From Myxococcales bacterium (lineage in GTDB: Bacteria; Myxococcota_A; Polyangia; Polyangiales; Polyangiaceae): a DNA stretch of 64,000 nucleotides. The stretch spans positions 1,054,001 through 1,118,000 of the forward strand of contig JADJCA010000002.1 in NCBI GenBank assembly GCA_016703425.1. Reading direction: 5' to 3'. Under the pieces are notes generated by a model. That model worked only from the letters and a program-made list of their open reading frames with translations, was not told where the DNA came from and searched no databases. The number at the start of each line of letters is the position of its first letter. Position 1 is the first letter of the stretch. This document shows positions 18,216 to 26,814 of the stretch, piece by piece. A program made the position numbers and the translations under genes.

Positions 18216-19166
18216 GTGGCGGCAACCACGCTCCCCGACGACCTTGATCTCCTGGTCGCCCTCGACGTCTTGCTCGAAGAGCGGCACGTCACGCGCGCAG
18301 CGCGACGGCTCGGAGTGACCCAAGGCGCGGCGAGCCAACGACTCGCCCGCTTGCGCGACTACTTTGCCGATCCGCTCCTCGTGGCAGGTCGCCCACGACT
18401 CGTCCTCACACCTCGCGCCGAGGCGGTGCGTTTGCCGCTGGCGCGGGCCCTGGCGGATCTCCGCTCGGCCGTCGCCGCGGGTGCGCCCTTTGACGCAAAG
18501 CGCTCCGAGCGGCGCTTCGTTCTCCTCGGCAACGACCTCTTGGAGGCCCGCGCGCTGCCGTTGCTCCTCCGCCTCTTCGCCGCCCTGGCGCCGCGGGTAG
18601 CCATCGCCGTGGAGCGCGCCGACGCCGACTTCGTGTCCCGTCTCGAGCAAGGCACCGCGGATCTCGCCTTCGTGCCGGACTTCCTGGTGCCCGGCTCGCT
18701 CCGGAGACGCGCCCTCCCCGACGAACCGTTCGTCGTGCTGCTGCGCGCGTCTCATCCCCTCCTCAAGAGACGCCGCCGCAAGGTCGCGCTGACGCTCCCC
18801 GAGTACCTCGCGCTGGAGCACATCCTCATCGCGCCCCGCGGGATGCCCGGCAGTCTCGTCGACGGGTTGCTGCAGGGCGGCGGGCATCAACGCCGGGTCG
18901 TCGCCACCATCCAGACCTTCGTGGCCGCTCCCCTCCTCGTCCTGGCGACGGACCTCGCGGTGACGTGCCCCGCGTCACTTGCGAAGGCGATCCCCGAGGA
19001 GATGCCTATCGTCGCCCTGGCTCCACCTTTCGAGCTGGGGCTCGATCGCACGAGCGTCGTGTGGCACGAGCGCTCGCAGAGCGACGCCGGTCACGCTTGG
19101 CTTCGGGGACGCATCGATGGGATTCTTTCGGCGAAATCGAAGGGCCGGCGACGAGCGTCGACCTAG
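18216..19166 (+). CDS. LysR-family transcriptional regulator
   Basis: The N-terminal winged HTH is clear: DLLVALDVLLEERHVTRAAR, then LGVTQGAASQRLARLRDYF. A co-inducer-binding domain follows, with the family's LLRASHPLL segment. From the GTG at 18216 the length is 316 residues, normal for LysR. In-frame ATG 18183 would add 11 residues but would eat into the operator region, so I prefer 18216; no strong ribosome site decides it. It is divergent from the beta-barrel gene and probably controls that gene and itself. Ligand unknown. Confidence 0.83.
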   Translation: MAATTLPDDLDLLVALDVLLEERHVTRAARRLGVTQGAASQRLARLRDYFADPLLVAGRPRLVLTPRAEAVRLPLARALADLRSAVAAGAPFDAKRSERRFVLLGNDLLEARALPLLLRLFAALAPRVAIAVERADADFVSRLEQGTADLAFVPDFLVPGSLRRRALPDEPFVVLLRASHPLLKRRRRKVALTLPEYLALEHILIAPRGMPGSLVDGLLQGGGHQRRVVATIQTFVAAPLLVLATDLAVTCPASLAKAIPEEMPIVALAPPFELGLDRTSVVWHERSQSDAGHAWLRGRIDGILSAKSKGRRRAST

Positions 19167-19173
19167 AGTCGGT

Positions 19174-19191
19174 CTTCGCTTCGATGCGAAG
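19174..19191. terminator. Short hairpin between convergent genes
   Basis: CTTCGC-TTCGAT-GCGAAG follows the LysR stop. The stem is 6 bp with no T-run, so it is a weak candidate. Confidence 0.3.
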
Positions 19192-19234
19192 CTCGAGGCC
19201 CCTGGGACAGGGTCCGCGCTGGGCAAGTGAAGCG

Positions 19235-20734
19235 TCAAAGTGGCCGATCTGGGACGTTCTCAGCGATGTAGACGCCGTCACCCGCGGCGACGAGGATTTG
19301 CAATTCGGCCCCGTTCGCAGACGGCACGACCAAGATGTCTTCCGCACCGGTAAGGGTGACGCCGCCAAACGGAGTCCACGGCCCTGTCGAGCTGCGCTTG
19401 AACACCTCGCCGCTCTTGGTCGTGACGTACTTGTCGACGCGGGGCGTGACGGCGAGCGACACCAAGCTCTGACCGCTGGGGCCAGGCTCCTTGAGAGCGC
19501 ATTTGCCCGGCGTGCTCACGTCGCCGGGAGCCAGGTCGCCAAACGCGGCGACCTCCACCACCTCGGAAATGCCGCGCACCATGAGCTTCCCAGTCAGTCC
19601 GGAGCTCGAAGGGGGCGGTCCCTGTATGACCCGCAAGTAGCTCCTCAGGCAAGGCGTCAGCTCGCCGCGGCCCCCGTCCGCAAGCCAGTGGATGAGGCCG
19701 CCGGTCGTAGTTGACACGAGCCCCTCGGTGCTGCCAGTGCCAATCAACGCGAGCCCTTTGCCGAGGCCCCCGCTGCCGCAGTGGACCGACACCGATGCGT
19801 CGACACTTCCAACCGGAAACGCGATGGCACACGGCGAGGAGGCCTCGAGAGCAAGCCCCACGATCCCGGACGAGACATCGACGCCCCGATAGTTGGCGAA
19901 CTGCGGCGCAGCCACCTGCGCTCCTGCATCGGCGTTCGACAGGAGCGACGCGAGGCTCGCGCGCCAAAGCGACCCCTGGCGCGTCCAGTAGAGGTCGCCG
20001 TCCGCAAATGCGAGGCCGTAGACTTGCTCCGGCGACGACACCAATCGCCGAAACACGATCGCCCCGCCATCGGGCAGAGCGGCGTCGATCGCTCCGGCCG
20101 CGTCCTCGCGAGGCGCAACGGGAGGTGCAGGCGCGTCGGCCAGGCCGCCGCCATCGGGCAGCGGGGCGGGCGCGCAGTTCGCACCCGGTTGATCGCAGAC
20201 GTCGACGGCGGCGAGCGGCGCGCAGAGCGGCGTCGCGTTTGCCGTGCAGGGCTCCTTCTCGCAAGGCACGCACGTCTGGCCATCGGGACACAAGATGCCG
20301 CGGCAGGAGTTGGCGAGGAACACGGGAAGCTCGAGGGGCTCGTGCTCGGCGTACCGAACCCTTCGCCGCGCGACGATGCAGTCGTGGAAGTTGTTCGCAG
20401 CGGTGCACGCCTCGCTGGGGACCCCCACACCTGCCACGACGGTCACCGTGACCGTATCGCTCTTGCTGCCGCTGGGCGCCAAGACCAGCGTGCCGATGGT
20501 CCGGCTCGGCCCGTCCGTGCAGTCGGTCGTCGTCGTGAACGGAACCGCCTCCGCGCCCGTGGCGTTGCCGTTGTAAATCGACGTGCTCCGGAGCTCGGAG
20601 CAGGCGACGTCCGTCGTGAGGCGCAACGTGATCTGGGTCGGCTTGAGACACGCCCAGGCAACGGCGGCCGAAGCCGCCACGCCAACCATGCCCGCAAGGA
20701 GACGTCGCTGCCGCACGCGACCGCGAGTGTACAC
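19235..20734 (-). CDS. Lipoprotein paralogue A (duplicated family)
   Basis: The 499-residue product has a lipoprotein signal (AWACLKPTQI, Cys about 29) and a conserved N-terminal half: TTDVACSEL, APSGSKSDTVTVTV, and a Cys-rich knot CPDGQTCVPCEKEPC. A Pro/Asp/Ala linker follows, then a C-terminal propeller-like half opening LVSSPEQVYGLAFADGDLYW. The product at 25311-26771 is its close paralogue, collinear throughout and best conserved in the first ~200 residues and in the SSPEQVYGL segment. Both are probably surface lipoproteins; no function is known to me. Confidence 0.75.
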   Translation of the reverse strand: MYTRGRVRQRRLLAGMVGVAASAAVAWACLKPTQITLRLTTDVACSELRSTSIYNGNATGAEAVPFTTTTDCTDGPSRTIGTLVLAPSGSKSDTVTVTVVAGVGVPSEACTAANNFHDCIVARRRVRYAEHEPLELPVFLANSCRGILCPDGQTCVPCEKEPCTANATPLCAPLAAVDVCDQPGANCAPAPLPDGGGLADAPAPPVAPREDAAGAIDAALPDGGAIVFRRLVSSPEQVYGLAFADGDLYWTRQGSLWRASLASLLSNADAGAQVAAPQFANYRGVDVSSGIVGLALEASSPCAIAFPVGSVDASVSVHCGSGGLGKGLALIGTGSTEGLVSTTTGGLIHWLADGGRGELTPCLRSYLRVIQGPPPSSSGLTGKLMVRGISEVVEVAAFGDLAPGDVSTPGKCALKEPGPSGQSLVSLAVTPRVDKYVTTKSGEVFKRSSTGPWTPFGGVTLTGAEDILVVPSANGAELQILVAAGDGVYIAENVPDRPL

Positions 20735-20827
20735 CAGCGCCGCGTTGCGCGACCGCGGCCCCCGTTGGTCGCACGTGGAGAGAGGTCGGCCCGGGTCGCG
20801 CCCTAGGACGCGCTCGCTTGAGAAGGC

Positions 20828-21316
20828 TCAGTTCTGAAAGGCGTGGCACCCTCCGCAGCCGAAGCCCTGGTGCGTCGCCGGATCGTAGGGCTTGAGGCCC
20901 ATGGCCGCGGCCATCTCGGGGACGACCTTCTCGGCCATGAACTTCGCGACCTCGGGCTTCTTCTCGAAGGCGACGGGCTTGCCGTCCTTCATGGCGAGCT
21001 TCGGCAGGAAGTCTTTCGGGTCCTTGTTGTCGGGGCCGTGACAGGTCTTGCAGGTGACCGACGCGTAACGCTTCGCATCGTGGGCTTGAAGCACCGCCGT
21101 CATCTTCGGCATGACCCGCTTCTTCATGAACTCGACCTTCTGATCTTTGCTCATGTCTTCGCGCCAGGTCTCGCCTGAAGCTTCCGGCTTGGCGCCCTCG
21201 GCTTTCGGGGCACCCTCGGCCTTCGGAGCCTCGGACGGCGTCGCGGGGGCGACGGGAGCGCCGCCGCAGGCGGCGAGCAGGGCGAAAAAGGACGTGAAGG
21301 CGAGCAGATTGCGCAT
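20828..21316 (-). CDS. Dihaem-type c cytochrome lipoprotein
   Basis: The 162-residue product has a lipoprotein signal (LLAACGGAP), a repeated Ala/Pro/Lys/Glu linker (APKAEGAPKAEGAKPEA), and two CxxCH haem motifs: CKTCHG (about 89) and CGGCHAF at the very C-terminus (about 154). Several Met residues could serve as axial ligands. It is probably a membrane-tethered periplasmic electron carrier. It is divergent from a LysR gene, which may regulate it. The nearby SQR-like operon makes a link to sulfide-derived electrons conceivable but unproven. Confidence 0.82.
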   Translation of the reverse strand: MRNLLAFTSFFALLAACGGAPVAPATPSEAPKAEGAPKAEGAKPEASGETWREDMSKDQKVEFMKKRVMPKMTAVLQAHDAKRYASVTCKTCHGPDNKDPKDFLPKLAMKDGKPVAFEKKPEVAKFMAEKVVPEMAAAMGLKPYDPATHQGFGCGGCHAFQN

Positions 21317-21374
21317 GCCTCTTCGTCTAGCGAACGCCGCGCGTCGGCAGTAGTCGCCCTCGTGGCAACGCAGA

Positions 21375-21390
21375 GTTGCAAATCAGCAAC
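21375..21390. promoter_or_regulatory. Palindrome between cytochrome and LysR genes
   Basis: GTTGC-AAATCA-GCAAC, a perfect 5-bp inverted repeat 32 nt upstream of the LysR ATG, is a candidate operator for control of both divergent genes. Its spacing differs slightly from T-N11-A. Confidence 0.42.
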
Positions 21391-21421
21391 ACTTCTCTAC
21401 CGTGGGACACGGTTGGCTCTC

Positions 21422-22354
21422 ATGAAACGCGATCCGCGCCCCGACCCCCCGCTTGACCTTCAAGACCTGCGCGCGTTTTGCGCCGTGGCAGACCTCGGCT
21501 CCATCACCGGCGCGGCGCGTTCGTTAGGAGAAGCCAAAGGTAGCGTGAGCCGGCGCCTCACGCGGCTAGAGACCCGTCTCGGCGTGGCGCTCCTTCAACG
21601 AAGCCCACGCCTCGTTCAGATCACCGACGAAGGCCTGGCGTTTCGTGATCGTCTGCGACGCGCGCTCGCGCTCATCGATGAAGCCCACGCATCCGTCCGG
21701 CATGTCGGAAAGGAACCGAAAGGCCGGCTGCGCATCACCGCGCCCGTTGACCTCGCGTTGCGGGTCCTTGCGCCCATCGTGTCGGACTTCTGCCGCCAAC
21801 ATCGCGAGGTGCGCATCGAGATGCTCATGACCGAAGCACACCTCGACTTCGACACGCACCGCATCGACGTAGCGCTCCGGGCAGCCCGGCGCCCCCTCGG
21901 GAGCTCGTCACTGGTGGCGCGCCCGCTGGCGAAGACGAGAGGGCGCTTCTTCGCGGCTCCGCTCTACGTGTCGCTGCACGGAGCGCCGCGAACGGTGGCC
22001 GAGCTTGCCTCCCATCGCGTGCTCTTGGCGGGGCCTGCGCGCCTCACGCTGCAGCGCGACCGGGACGCTCGTGCGAAGGCCGTAGACTTGACGCCGTTCG
22101 TTGCGGCCAACGACTTTGCGTTCATCCGAGAGCTCGCCCTCGCCGGCACTGGGGTGGCGCTCCTCCCGGAGCTGCTGGCGGCCGCCGATGTTCGCGCCGG
22201 CCGACTCCAGCCGGTGTTGCCCGACATCACCGCGTTCTCTGGCACCCTCTACCTCTTGCGACGAGGCGGACCGACGGCACGTCCTGCGGTCAGAGCCTTC
22301 GTCGACTTCGCCGCCGAGGCGATTCGACGCTCTGCCGACATGCGTGCGTTCTGA
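21422..22354 (+). CDS. LysR-family regulator (CrgA/AaeR-like subgroup)
   Basis: The 310-residue protein has the LysR winged HTH (LQDLRAFCAVADLGSITGAARSL, written here as two adjoining pieces: LQDLRAFCAV and ADLGSITGAARSL). GSVSRRLTRLETRLGVALLQRS follows in the same way (GSVSRRLTRL, ETRLGVALLQRS). A substrate-binding domain starts near GRLRITAPVDL. ATG 21422 begins a short basic leader; the upstream in-frame ATG at 21362 would overlap the palindrome, so the shorter form is preferred. It is divergent from the cytochrome gene and convergent with the sulfur operon. Which of these it controls cannot be told from sequence. Confidence 0.85.
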   Translation: MKRDPRPDPPLDLQDLRAFCAVADLGSITGAARSLGEAKGSVSRRLTRLETRLGVALLQRSPRLVQITDEGLAFRDRLRRALALIDEAHASVRHVGKEPKGRLRITAPVDLALRVLAPIVSDFCRQHREVRIEMLMTEAHLDFDTHRIDVALRAARRPLGSSSLVARPLAKTRGRFFAAPLYVSLHGAPRTVAELASHRVLLAGPARLTLQRDRDARAKAVDLTPFVAANDFAFIRELALAGTGVALLPELLAAADVRAGRLQPVLPDITAFSGTLYLLRRGGPTARPAVRAFVDFAAEAIRRSADMRAF

Positions 22355-22388
22355 CCGCGCTGCGCGCTCCGGTCCGCATCGGCGCGGG

Positions 22389-22862
22389 TCACGTAAAGAT
22401 GATCTGCGCCCCCTCGGCGAGGTCGTAAAAATCACCGGCGGTGATGATGTCCTTGACCTGCGGCACGAGGTCTTCCTTCGTGCGCTTGAACATCTTCATC
22501 GCGAGTTCGCACCCGTAGAGCTCGGCGCCCGACTCTTCCAAGATCTGCAGCATCTCTCGCACCGTCGGCAGATCAAGCTCGGTCATCTGCTTCTTCATCA
22601 TGGAGGCGGCGAGGCTCTCCATGCCGGGCAGGCCTGCCACGAGCGTCGGCATGCCCGACGCCGCGTTCCCCGCGAGGTTGACGTGGAGGTGATCGACCTT
22701 GCTCTTCGTCACCACGTCGAGGCCCCAGAAGGTGAAGAACACAAAGGCGTCGATGCCCGACTGCCTCGCCGCGTTGGCGAGGATCAGCGCCGGATACGCC
22801 TCGTCGAGGCCACCGTGCGAACAGATGATGGCGACTTTTCGTTTTGCGGTCGTGATGCTCAT
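22389..22862 (-). CDS. DsrE/DsrF-like sulfur-carrier family protein
   Basis: The 157-residue protein matches the DsrE/DsrF/DrsH-like (peroxiredoxin-type) family: KVAIICSHGGLDEAYPALIL, then AFVFFTFWGLDVV, and a conserved Cys in YGCELAMKMF (about 113), the expected persulfide-carrying position. Such proteins hand sulfane sulfur to TusE/DsrC partners. It is third in the operon after the SQR-like and DUF1641-TusE genes, which supports a sulfur-relay role. GGAG precedes ATG 22862 at suitable spacing. Confidence 0.85.
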   Translation of the reverse strand: MSITTAKRKVAIICSHGGLDEAYPALILANAARQSGIDAFVFFTFWGLDVVTKSKVDHLHVNLAGNAASGMPTLVAGLPGMESLAASMMKKQMTELDLPTVREMLQILEESGAELYGCELAMKMFKRTKEDLVPQVKDIITAGDFYDLAEGAQIIFT

Positions 22863-22933
22863 GATGACTCCGGAACCAAGCGATGGATCACCATCGGCCG
22901 CTCCATAGCGAGGCGCCGATGACGGTCGGGGAT

Positions 22934-23899
22934 TTAGATGCAACCCGCCGGCTTCGGAATGCCGGCGATCTTGGCGATGGTGCGCGCGGGCGCTTTCGGA
23001 AAGAGCGCGTAGAGTTCCTTCGTTCCGAGGCCAGTCCCCTGGGTCAGGCGACGAATGTTCGGTGACACGCCGTTCTTCTCGAAGTCGGCGCGGGCGAAGG
23101 TCACGATCGGCATGCGCGCCTCGTCGAGGTTGACGCTCTCCGCGGCGGCAATCTTGTGCGCCAACGCCTGCGTCCACGCGCTCGGGTCGACCATGTGACC
23201 GTCGGCCGTAAACGCGACGCCATCGATGACGGCGGCCGCCTCGCGCGAAGTGCTCTTCGGCACGGCGCACGCGGACGGGGGCGGCAGCTCCGCCGACGCC
23301 GCGGCCCCGGGCCGCTCGATGCCGAGGGCACCCTTGCGGCGCGGGCCAAGAGCCGCAGCGAGCTTCGCCTTACGCTCGGCGCCCCGGTCCTTCTTGTCCG
23401 CGTCCTTCTTCTGCTCTTCACGAACGGCCGTGGCGACGTGCCCCACGTGGCGCATGAGCTCCATCATGACGGCCATGCCCTTCTGGACGTCGTCGTCACG
23501 GGTAGCGCGGACCATACCGATAAGACCCAGCGGCTCCGTCTCGTCCGCCTTCTCGATGACCTTTGACGCTTGCCCGGCCATCTCCAAGACGCGCGGCTGT
23601 GTCATGGCCCGCACGGTGCGCAGAATGCTCACCACGGCATCCGCAAGTTGCCGGACGTCCGCCGGCGAAAAGCCGGTGACGACGCGCTCGGACAGCGTCA
23701 CGAGTTCGCGACCGAAGGCGAAGTACCCAGCCTTGTCGAGGCCGTCGAGCTTCGTCGTAGCCGTGGCCATCACCTCTTTGATGATGGGCCCCATCTCCCG
23801 AAAGAGGTCCTCGCTTCGCTCCTGTCGCGCAGCCATCTGCGCGAGCCGAGCGTCGATGGCGTCGAGGCGAGCCATGATTGCGGTTGAGTTGGTGTCCAT
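22934..23899 (-). CDS. DUF1641-TusE/DsrC fusion protein
   Basis: The 321-residue protein joins two domains. Residues about 15-165 are DUF1641 (EPLGLIGMVRATRDDDVQKG), often adjacent to SQR-like flavoproteins. A Lys/Ala/Pro linker (about 165-215) leads to a TusE/DsrC domain (about 225-321) ending YALFPKAPARTIAKIAGIPK, then PAGCI. The penultimate Cys that carries persulfide in DsrC/TusE is present. The second DsrC cysteine, ten residues earlier, is Ala, so it behaves like TusE-type carriers rather than dissimilatory DsrC. It starts 2 nt after the SQR-like gene with GGAGC 6 nt upstream, so the two are tightly co-translated. Confidence 0.85.
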   Translation of the reverse strand: MDTNSTAIMARLDAIDARLAQMAARQERSEDLFREMGPIIKEVMATATTKLDGLDKAGYFAFGRELVTLSERVVTGFSPADVRQLADAVVSILRTVRAMTQPRVLEMAGQASKVIEKADETEPLGLIGMVRATRDDDVQKGMAVMMELMRHVGHVATAVREEQKKDADKKDRGAERKAKLAAALGPRRKGALGIERPGAAASAELPPPSACAVPKSTSREAAAVIDGVAFTADGHMVDPSAWTQALAHKIAAAESVNLDEARMPIVTFARADFEKNGVSPNIRRLTQGTGLGTKELYALFPKAPARTIAKIAGIPKPAGCI

Positions 23900-23901
23900 G
23901 A

Positions 23902-25131
23902 TCAGCTCCACTTGCCCGCGAGAAGCATCCGGTGGTCCAAGGGAAGCTCTTTGCCTTCCAGAAGGACGTTCCAGTAGACCCACCGAAACGCCAGCTTGCC
24001 CCAGTGGTTCGTGGCGCTCTCCTCGAGCAACGTGAACGGTCCGATGCCCGGCAACGGGAACCGGCCCGGCAGCGGCTCCGTTTCGTAGTTGAAGTCGATG
24101 AGCATCGCCTTGCCGTAGCCAGTCTCGATGAAGCAGTTGGCGTGACCATCGAAAGCCGGCTGCAGGGGTCGCCCGCCGATGAACCGAAGGATGTTGTCGA
24201 AGAGCACCTCCGACTGGAAGTGCGCCACGGCACCGGCCTTCGACGCGGGGGCGTCGGTTGCGTCGCCGAGGGCGAAGACGTTCTCGAGGGTGGGGCTCTG
24301 AAGCGTGTGCTTGTCGACTGGCAGCCATCCGCTGGCGTCTCCCATCTGGGAACGGGAGATGAGCTCCGAACCGCCGTACGTGGACACCGTGACGAGCAAG
24401 TCGTAGTTCGTCTCCCGTCCGTCGTAGGCTTTGAGGGTCCGACGCTCGCCATCGACCTCCGAGACGGAGAAGTCGCCGAGCACCTGAATGCGCCGCTGGG
24501 CGAGCATGTCGCCGAAGGCCGCCGATGCGCGCGGCTTGGTGAATGCGCCTTCGAGCGGCGTCGCGTAGGCGATCTCCACCTTGTCACGCATGCCCCGCTT
24601 CGTGAAGAAGGCCTCCGCCAGGAACAAGAACTCCAGCGGCGCAACGGGGCACTTGATGGGCATCTCGACGACGTTGACGACGAGACGACCGCCCTCGAAT
24701 CGCTCAAGCTTGTCGCGCAACGCCAGCGCGCCCTCGAGCGTGTAAAAGTCGAAGGCTGTGTCGCGCCAACCGACGCCCGTGAGGCCGGTCGTTTGTTCGG
24801 GCATGATTCGGCTACCCGTGGCGACGATGAGAAGGTCGTAGGGCAACGCCTCGCCGCCGCGCATGACGACCCGCTTCTCCGCGGGCGCCACGCGTTCGAC
24901 CTCACCGAGTCGAAGGTCTACGCGCCGGTCCAAGAGGTGCTTGCGACGTCGCACGATGTCCTGCGGCTGGTAGTCGCCGAACGGCAAGAACAAGAGCCCC
25001 GGCTGGTACAGGTGAACGTCGTCTCGGTCGACAACGGTCACGCGCCAGGCGTCGTCGGGCAGCGCACGGACCAGCTTGTTAGCCATCATCGTGCCGCCGG
25101 TGCCGGCGCCGAGTATCACGATTCGCTTCAT
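23902..25131 (-). CDS. Sulfide:quinone oxidoreductase-like flavoprotein
   Basis: The 409-residue FAD protein has an N-terminal dinucleotide fold (RIVILGAGTGGTMMANKL), DLLIVATGS, a Cys in MPIKCPVAPLEF (about 157) matching the SQR active-site Cys, FALGDATD near the second FAD motif, and a second candidate Cys in HANCFIET (about 345). SQRs oxidise sulfide and pass electrons to quinone, leaving sulfane sulfur. The DUF1641-TusE and DsrE genes that follow would receive it. It leads the operon; AGAGG lies just before ATG 25131. It could instead act on another sulfur donor. Confidence 0.82.
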   Translation of the reverse strand: MKRIVILGAGTGGTMMANKLVRALPDDAWRVTVVDRDDVHLYQPGLLFLPFGDYQPQDIVRRRKHLLDRRVDLRLGEVERVAPAEKRVVMRGGEALPYDLLIVATGSRIMPEQTTGLTGVGWRDTAFDFYTLEGALALRDKLERFEGGRLVVNVVEMPIKCPVAPLEFLFLAEAFFTKRGMRDKVEIAYATPLEGAFTKPRASAAFGDMLAQRRIQVLGDFSVSEVDGERRTLKAYDGRETNYDLLVTVSTYGGSELISRSQMGDASGWLPVDKHTLQSPTLENVFALGDATDAPASKAGAVAHFQSEVLFDNILRFIGGRPLQPAFDGHANCFIETGYGKAMLIDFNYETEPLPGRFPLPGIGPFTLLEESATNHWGKLAFRWVYWNVLLEGKELPLDHRMLLAGKWS

Positions 25132-25219
25132 GGGACCTCTCCGGGTGCCCACCGCCCTCCCCCAACGGTGGCGCCGCCGGGCGCGACGCAACAGTCAGAC
25201 CAGCGGCGGCCCGCGCTTG

Positions 25220-25251
25220 ATCGTCGCGAACATCGAGCCCTAAGCGACGAT
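25220..25251. promoter_or_regulatory. Inverted repeat upstream of the sulfur operon
   Basis: ATCGTCGC and GCGACGAT (perfect, 16-nt spacer) lie about 90-120 nt upstream of the SQR-like ATG. This could be an operator or a hairpin; evidence is positional. Confidence 0.3.
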
Positions 25252-25310
25252 GCGGGCGCAGGTCCTGCGCCGTGCCGCAAGGTCAGCCGGGGCGCATTGG
25301 CGCCGCGCCG

Positions 25311-26771
25311 CTAGGGCTCCGGGAGGTTCTCAGCGATCCAAATGCCGTCTTTGGCGGCGACGAGGAGATGAATGGTGTTCGAGTTTCCCGGGCTCACGGC
25401 CAGAAGGTCCTCCGTCCCCGTGAGGGTGCCAAGGGGCACCCAAGGAGCGCCTGGAAGCGCTTGCTTGTAAACAACGCCGCTCAGCGTCGTGACGTAGTTC
25501 GCCTTGTTCGGCGTGATGGCGAGCGCGACGAGCGTCTCGCCCGGGGGACCGGGTTGGCTCGACAGACAGACACCGGGCATGCCGCTGAACCCGAGCTGGC
25601 TCCGGATCCCGGAGTCCGAGACGCCGGACGCCGTGGTGAGAACCGAGCCCACGCGCACGCCCCTTAAGTAGCTCGTCGTGCAGCCATAGGGCGCGCCGAT
25701 TCCCCCATCCGTGTTGTACCTCGAGAGCCCCGCCGCGGTGGAGAGGACGACGTCTCCGGAACCGGGCGGCGCGAACAGGATGCCTCGCCCACCCCTTCCC
25801 GGGGACGGCGGGCAGTCCAACTGCCGTGTCGCGCTAGCGCCCCCCGGATAGAACACCGTGCCGCACGACGTTGGGTCCGCTAGCGCAAGCGCGACCGCAC
25901 CGTCGACGACGTCAACGCCCCGATAGCCTGGCGACCCGGGCGCTGCCACCGTGACGCCCGCGTCGGCATCCACCAAGAGCGAAGCGAGGTTGGCCTTCCA
26001 GAGCTGTTGATTGCGCGTCCAGTAGAGGTCCTGGCCCTCAACGCCGAGGCCGTAGACCTGCTCGGGCGAAGAAACCAAGAGGCGAAACGGCGACACGCCC
26101 CCGTCACTCCCCGCGGCATCGATCACCACCTCCGCGTCTCGCGGCGGCGCGACCGGCGGGGTGGGAACATCCGAGGCACCGTCGCCGCTCGACACGGGCG
26201 CGGGCGCCGGTGCGCAGTTCGACCCCGGTTGATCGCACACGTCGACCGCGGCGAGCGGTGCGCAGAGGGGTGTCGCGGCGACGGTGCAGGGCTCCTTCTC
26301 GCAAGGCACACACGTCTGGCCGTCGGGGCACACGATCCCGCGACACGCGTTCGCCAGAAATACCGACACCTCCAGCGGCTGGTGCTCCGAGTACCGAACC
26401 TTCCGCCGCGCCACGATGCATTCGCGAAAGTTGTTTGCCGACGTGCACGTTTCACTGCGAACCTTCACGCCAGCCACGATCGTCACCGTGACCGTGTCGC
26501 TCTTGCTGCCGCTGGGCGCCAAGACCAACGTACCGATGGTCCGCGTCACACCCTCGGTGCAGTCCGTCGTCGTCGTGAACGGAATCGCGTCGGCGCCGCT
26601 CGCGCTCCCGTTGTAGATCGACGTGCTCAAAAGGTCAGCGCACGTCACGTCTGTCGTTAGCTGCAACGTGATCTGCGTCGGCCTGAGGCATGCCCACGCA
26701 AACGCCGCTGCAGACGCAACTCCGAGCGCACCGCCAAGGACAGCTCGCGAACTCACCTGCGAAAGATACAC
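25311..26771 (-). CDS. Lipoprotein paralogue B (duplicated family)
   Basis: The 486-residue product is collinear with the 499-residue protein at 19235-20734. It has the same lipoprotein signal type (AWACLRPTQI), TTDVTCADL, APSGSKSDTVTVTI, the CPDGQTCVPCEKEPC knot, a Pro/Asp linker and LVSSPEQVYGLGVEGQDLYW. The first 200 residues are nearly identical; the C-terminal half has diverged more, with extra Gly/Pro loops. This points to an old local duplication followed by divergence of the exposed half. Function unknown. Confidence 0.75.
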   Translation of the reverse strand: MYLSQVSSRAVLGGALGVASAAAFAWACLRPTQITLQLTTDVTCADLLSTSIYNGSASGADAIPFTTTTDCTEGVTRTIGTLVLAPSGSKSDTVTVTIVAGVKVRSETCTSANNFRECIVARRKVRYSEHQPLEVSVFLANACRGIVCPDGQTCVPCEKEPCTVAATPLCAPLAAVDVCDQPGSNCAPAPAPVSSGDGASDVPTPPVAPPRDAEVVIDAAGSDGGVSPFRLLVSSPEQVYGLGVEGQDLYWTRNQQLWKANLASLLVDADAGVTVAAPGSPGYRGVDVVDGAVALALADPTSCGTVFYPGGASATRQLDCPPSPGRGGRGILFAPPGSGDVVLSTAAGLSRYNTDGGIGAPYGCTTSYLRGVRVGSVLTTASGVSDSGIRSQLGFSGMPGVCLSSQPGPPGETLVALAITPNKANYVTTLSGVVYKQALPGAPWVPLGTLTGTEDLLAVSPGNSNTIHLLVAAKDGIWIAENLPEP

Positions 26772-26814
26772 GCGCGGCCCCCCTTCAATCGCGGGACCTC
26801 ACGAAACAAAGCGC

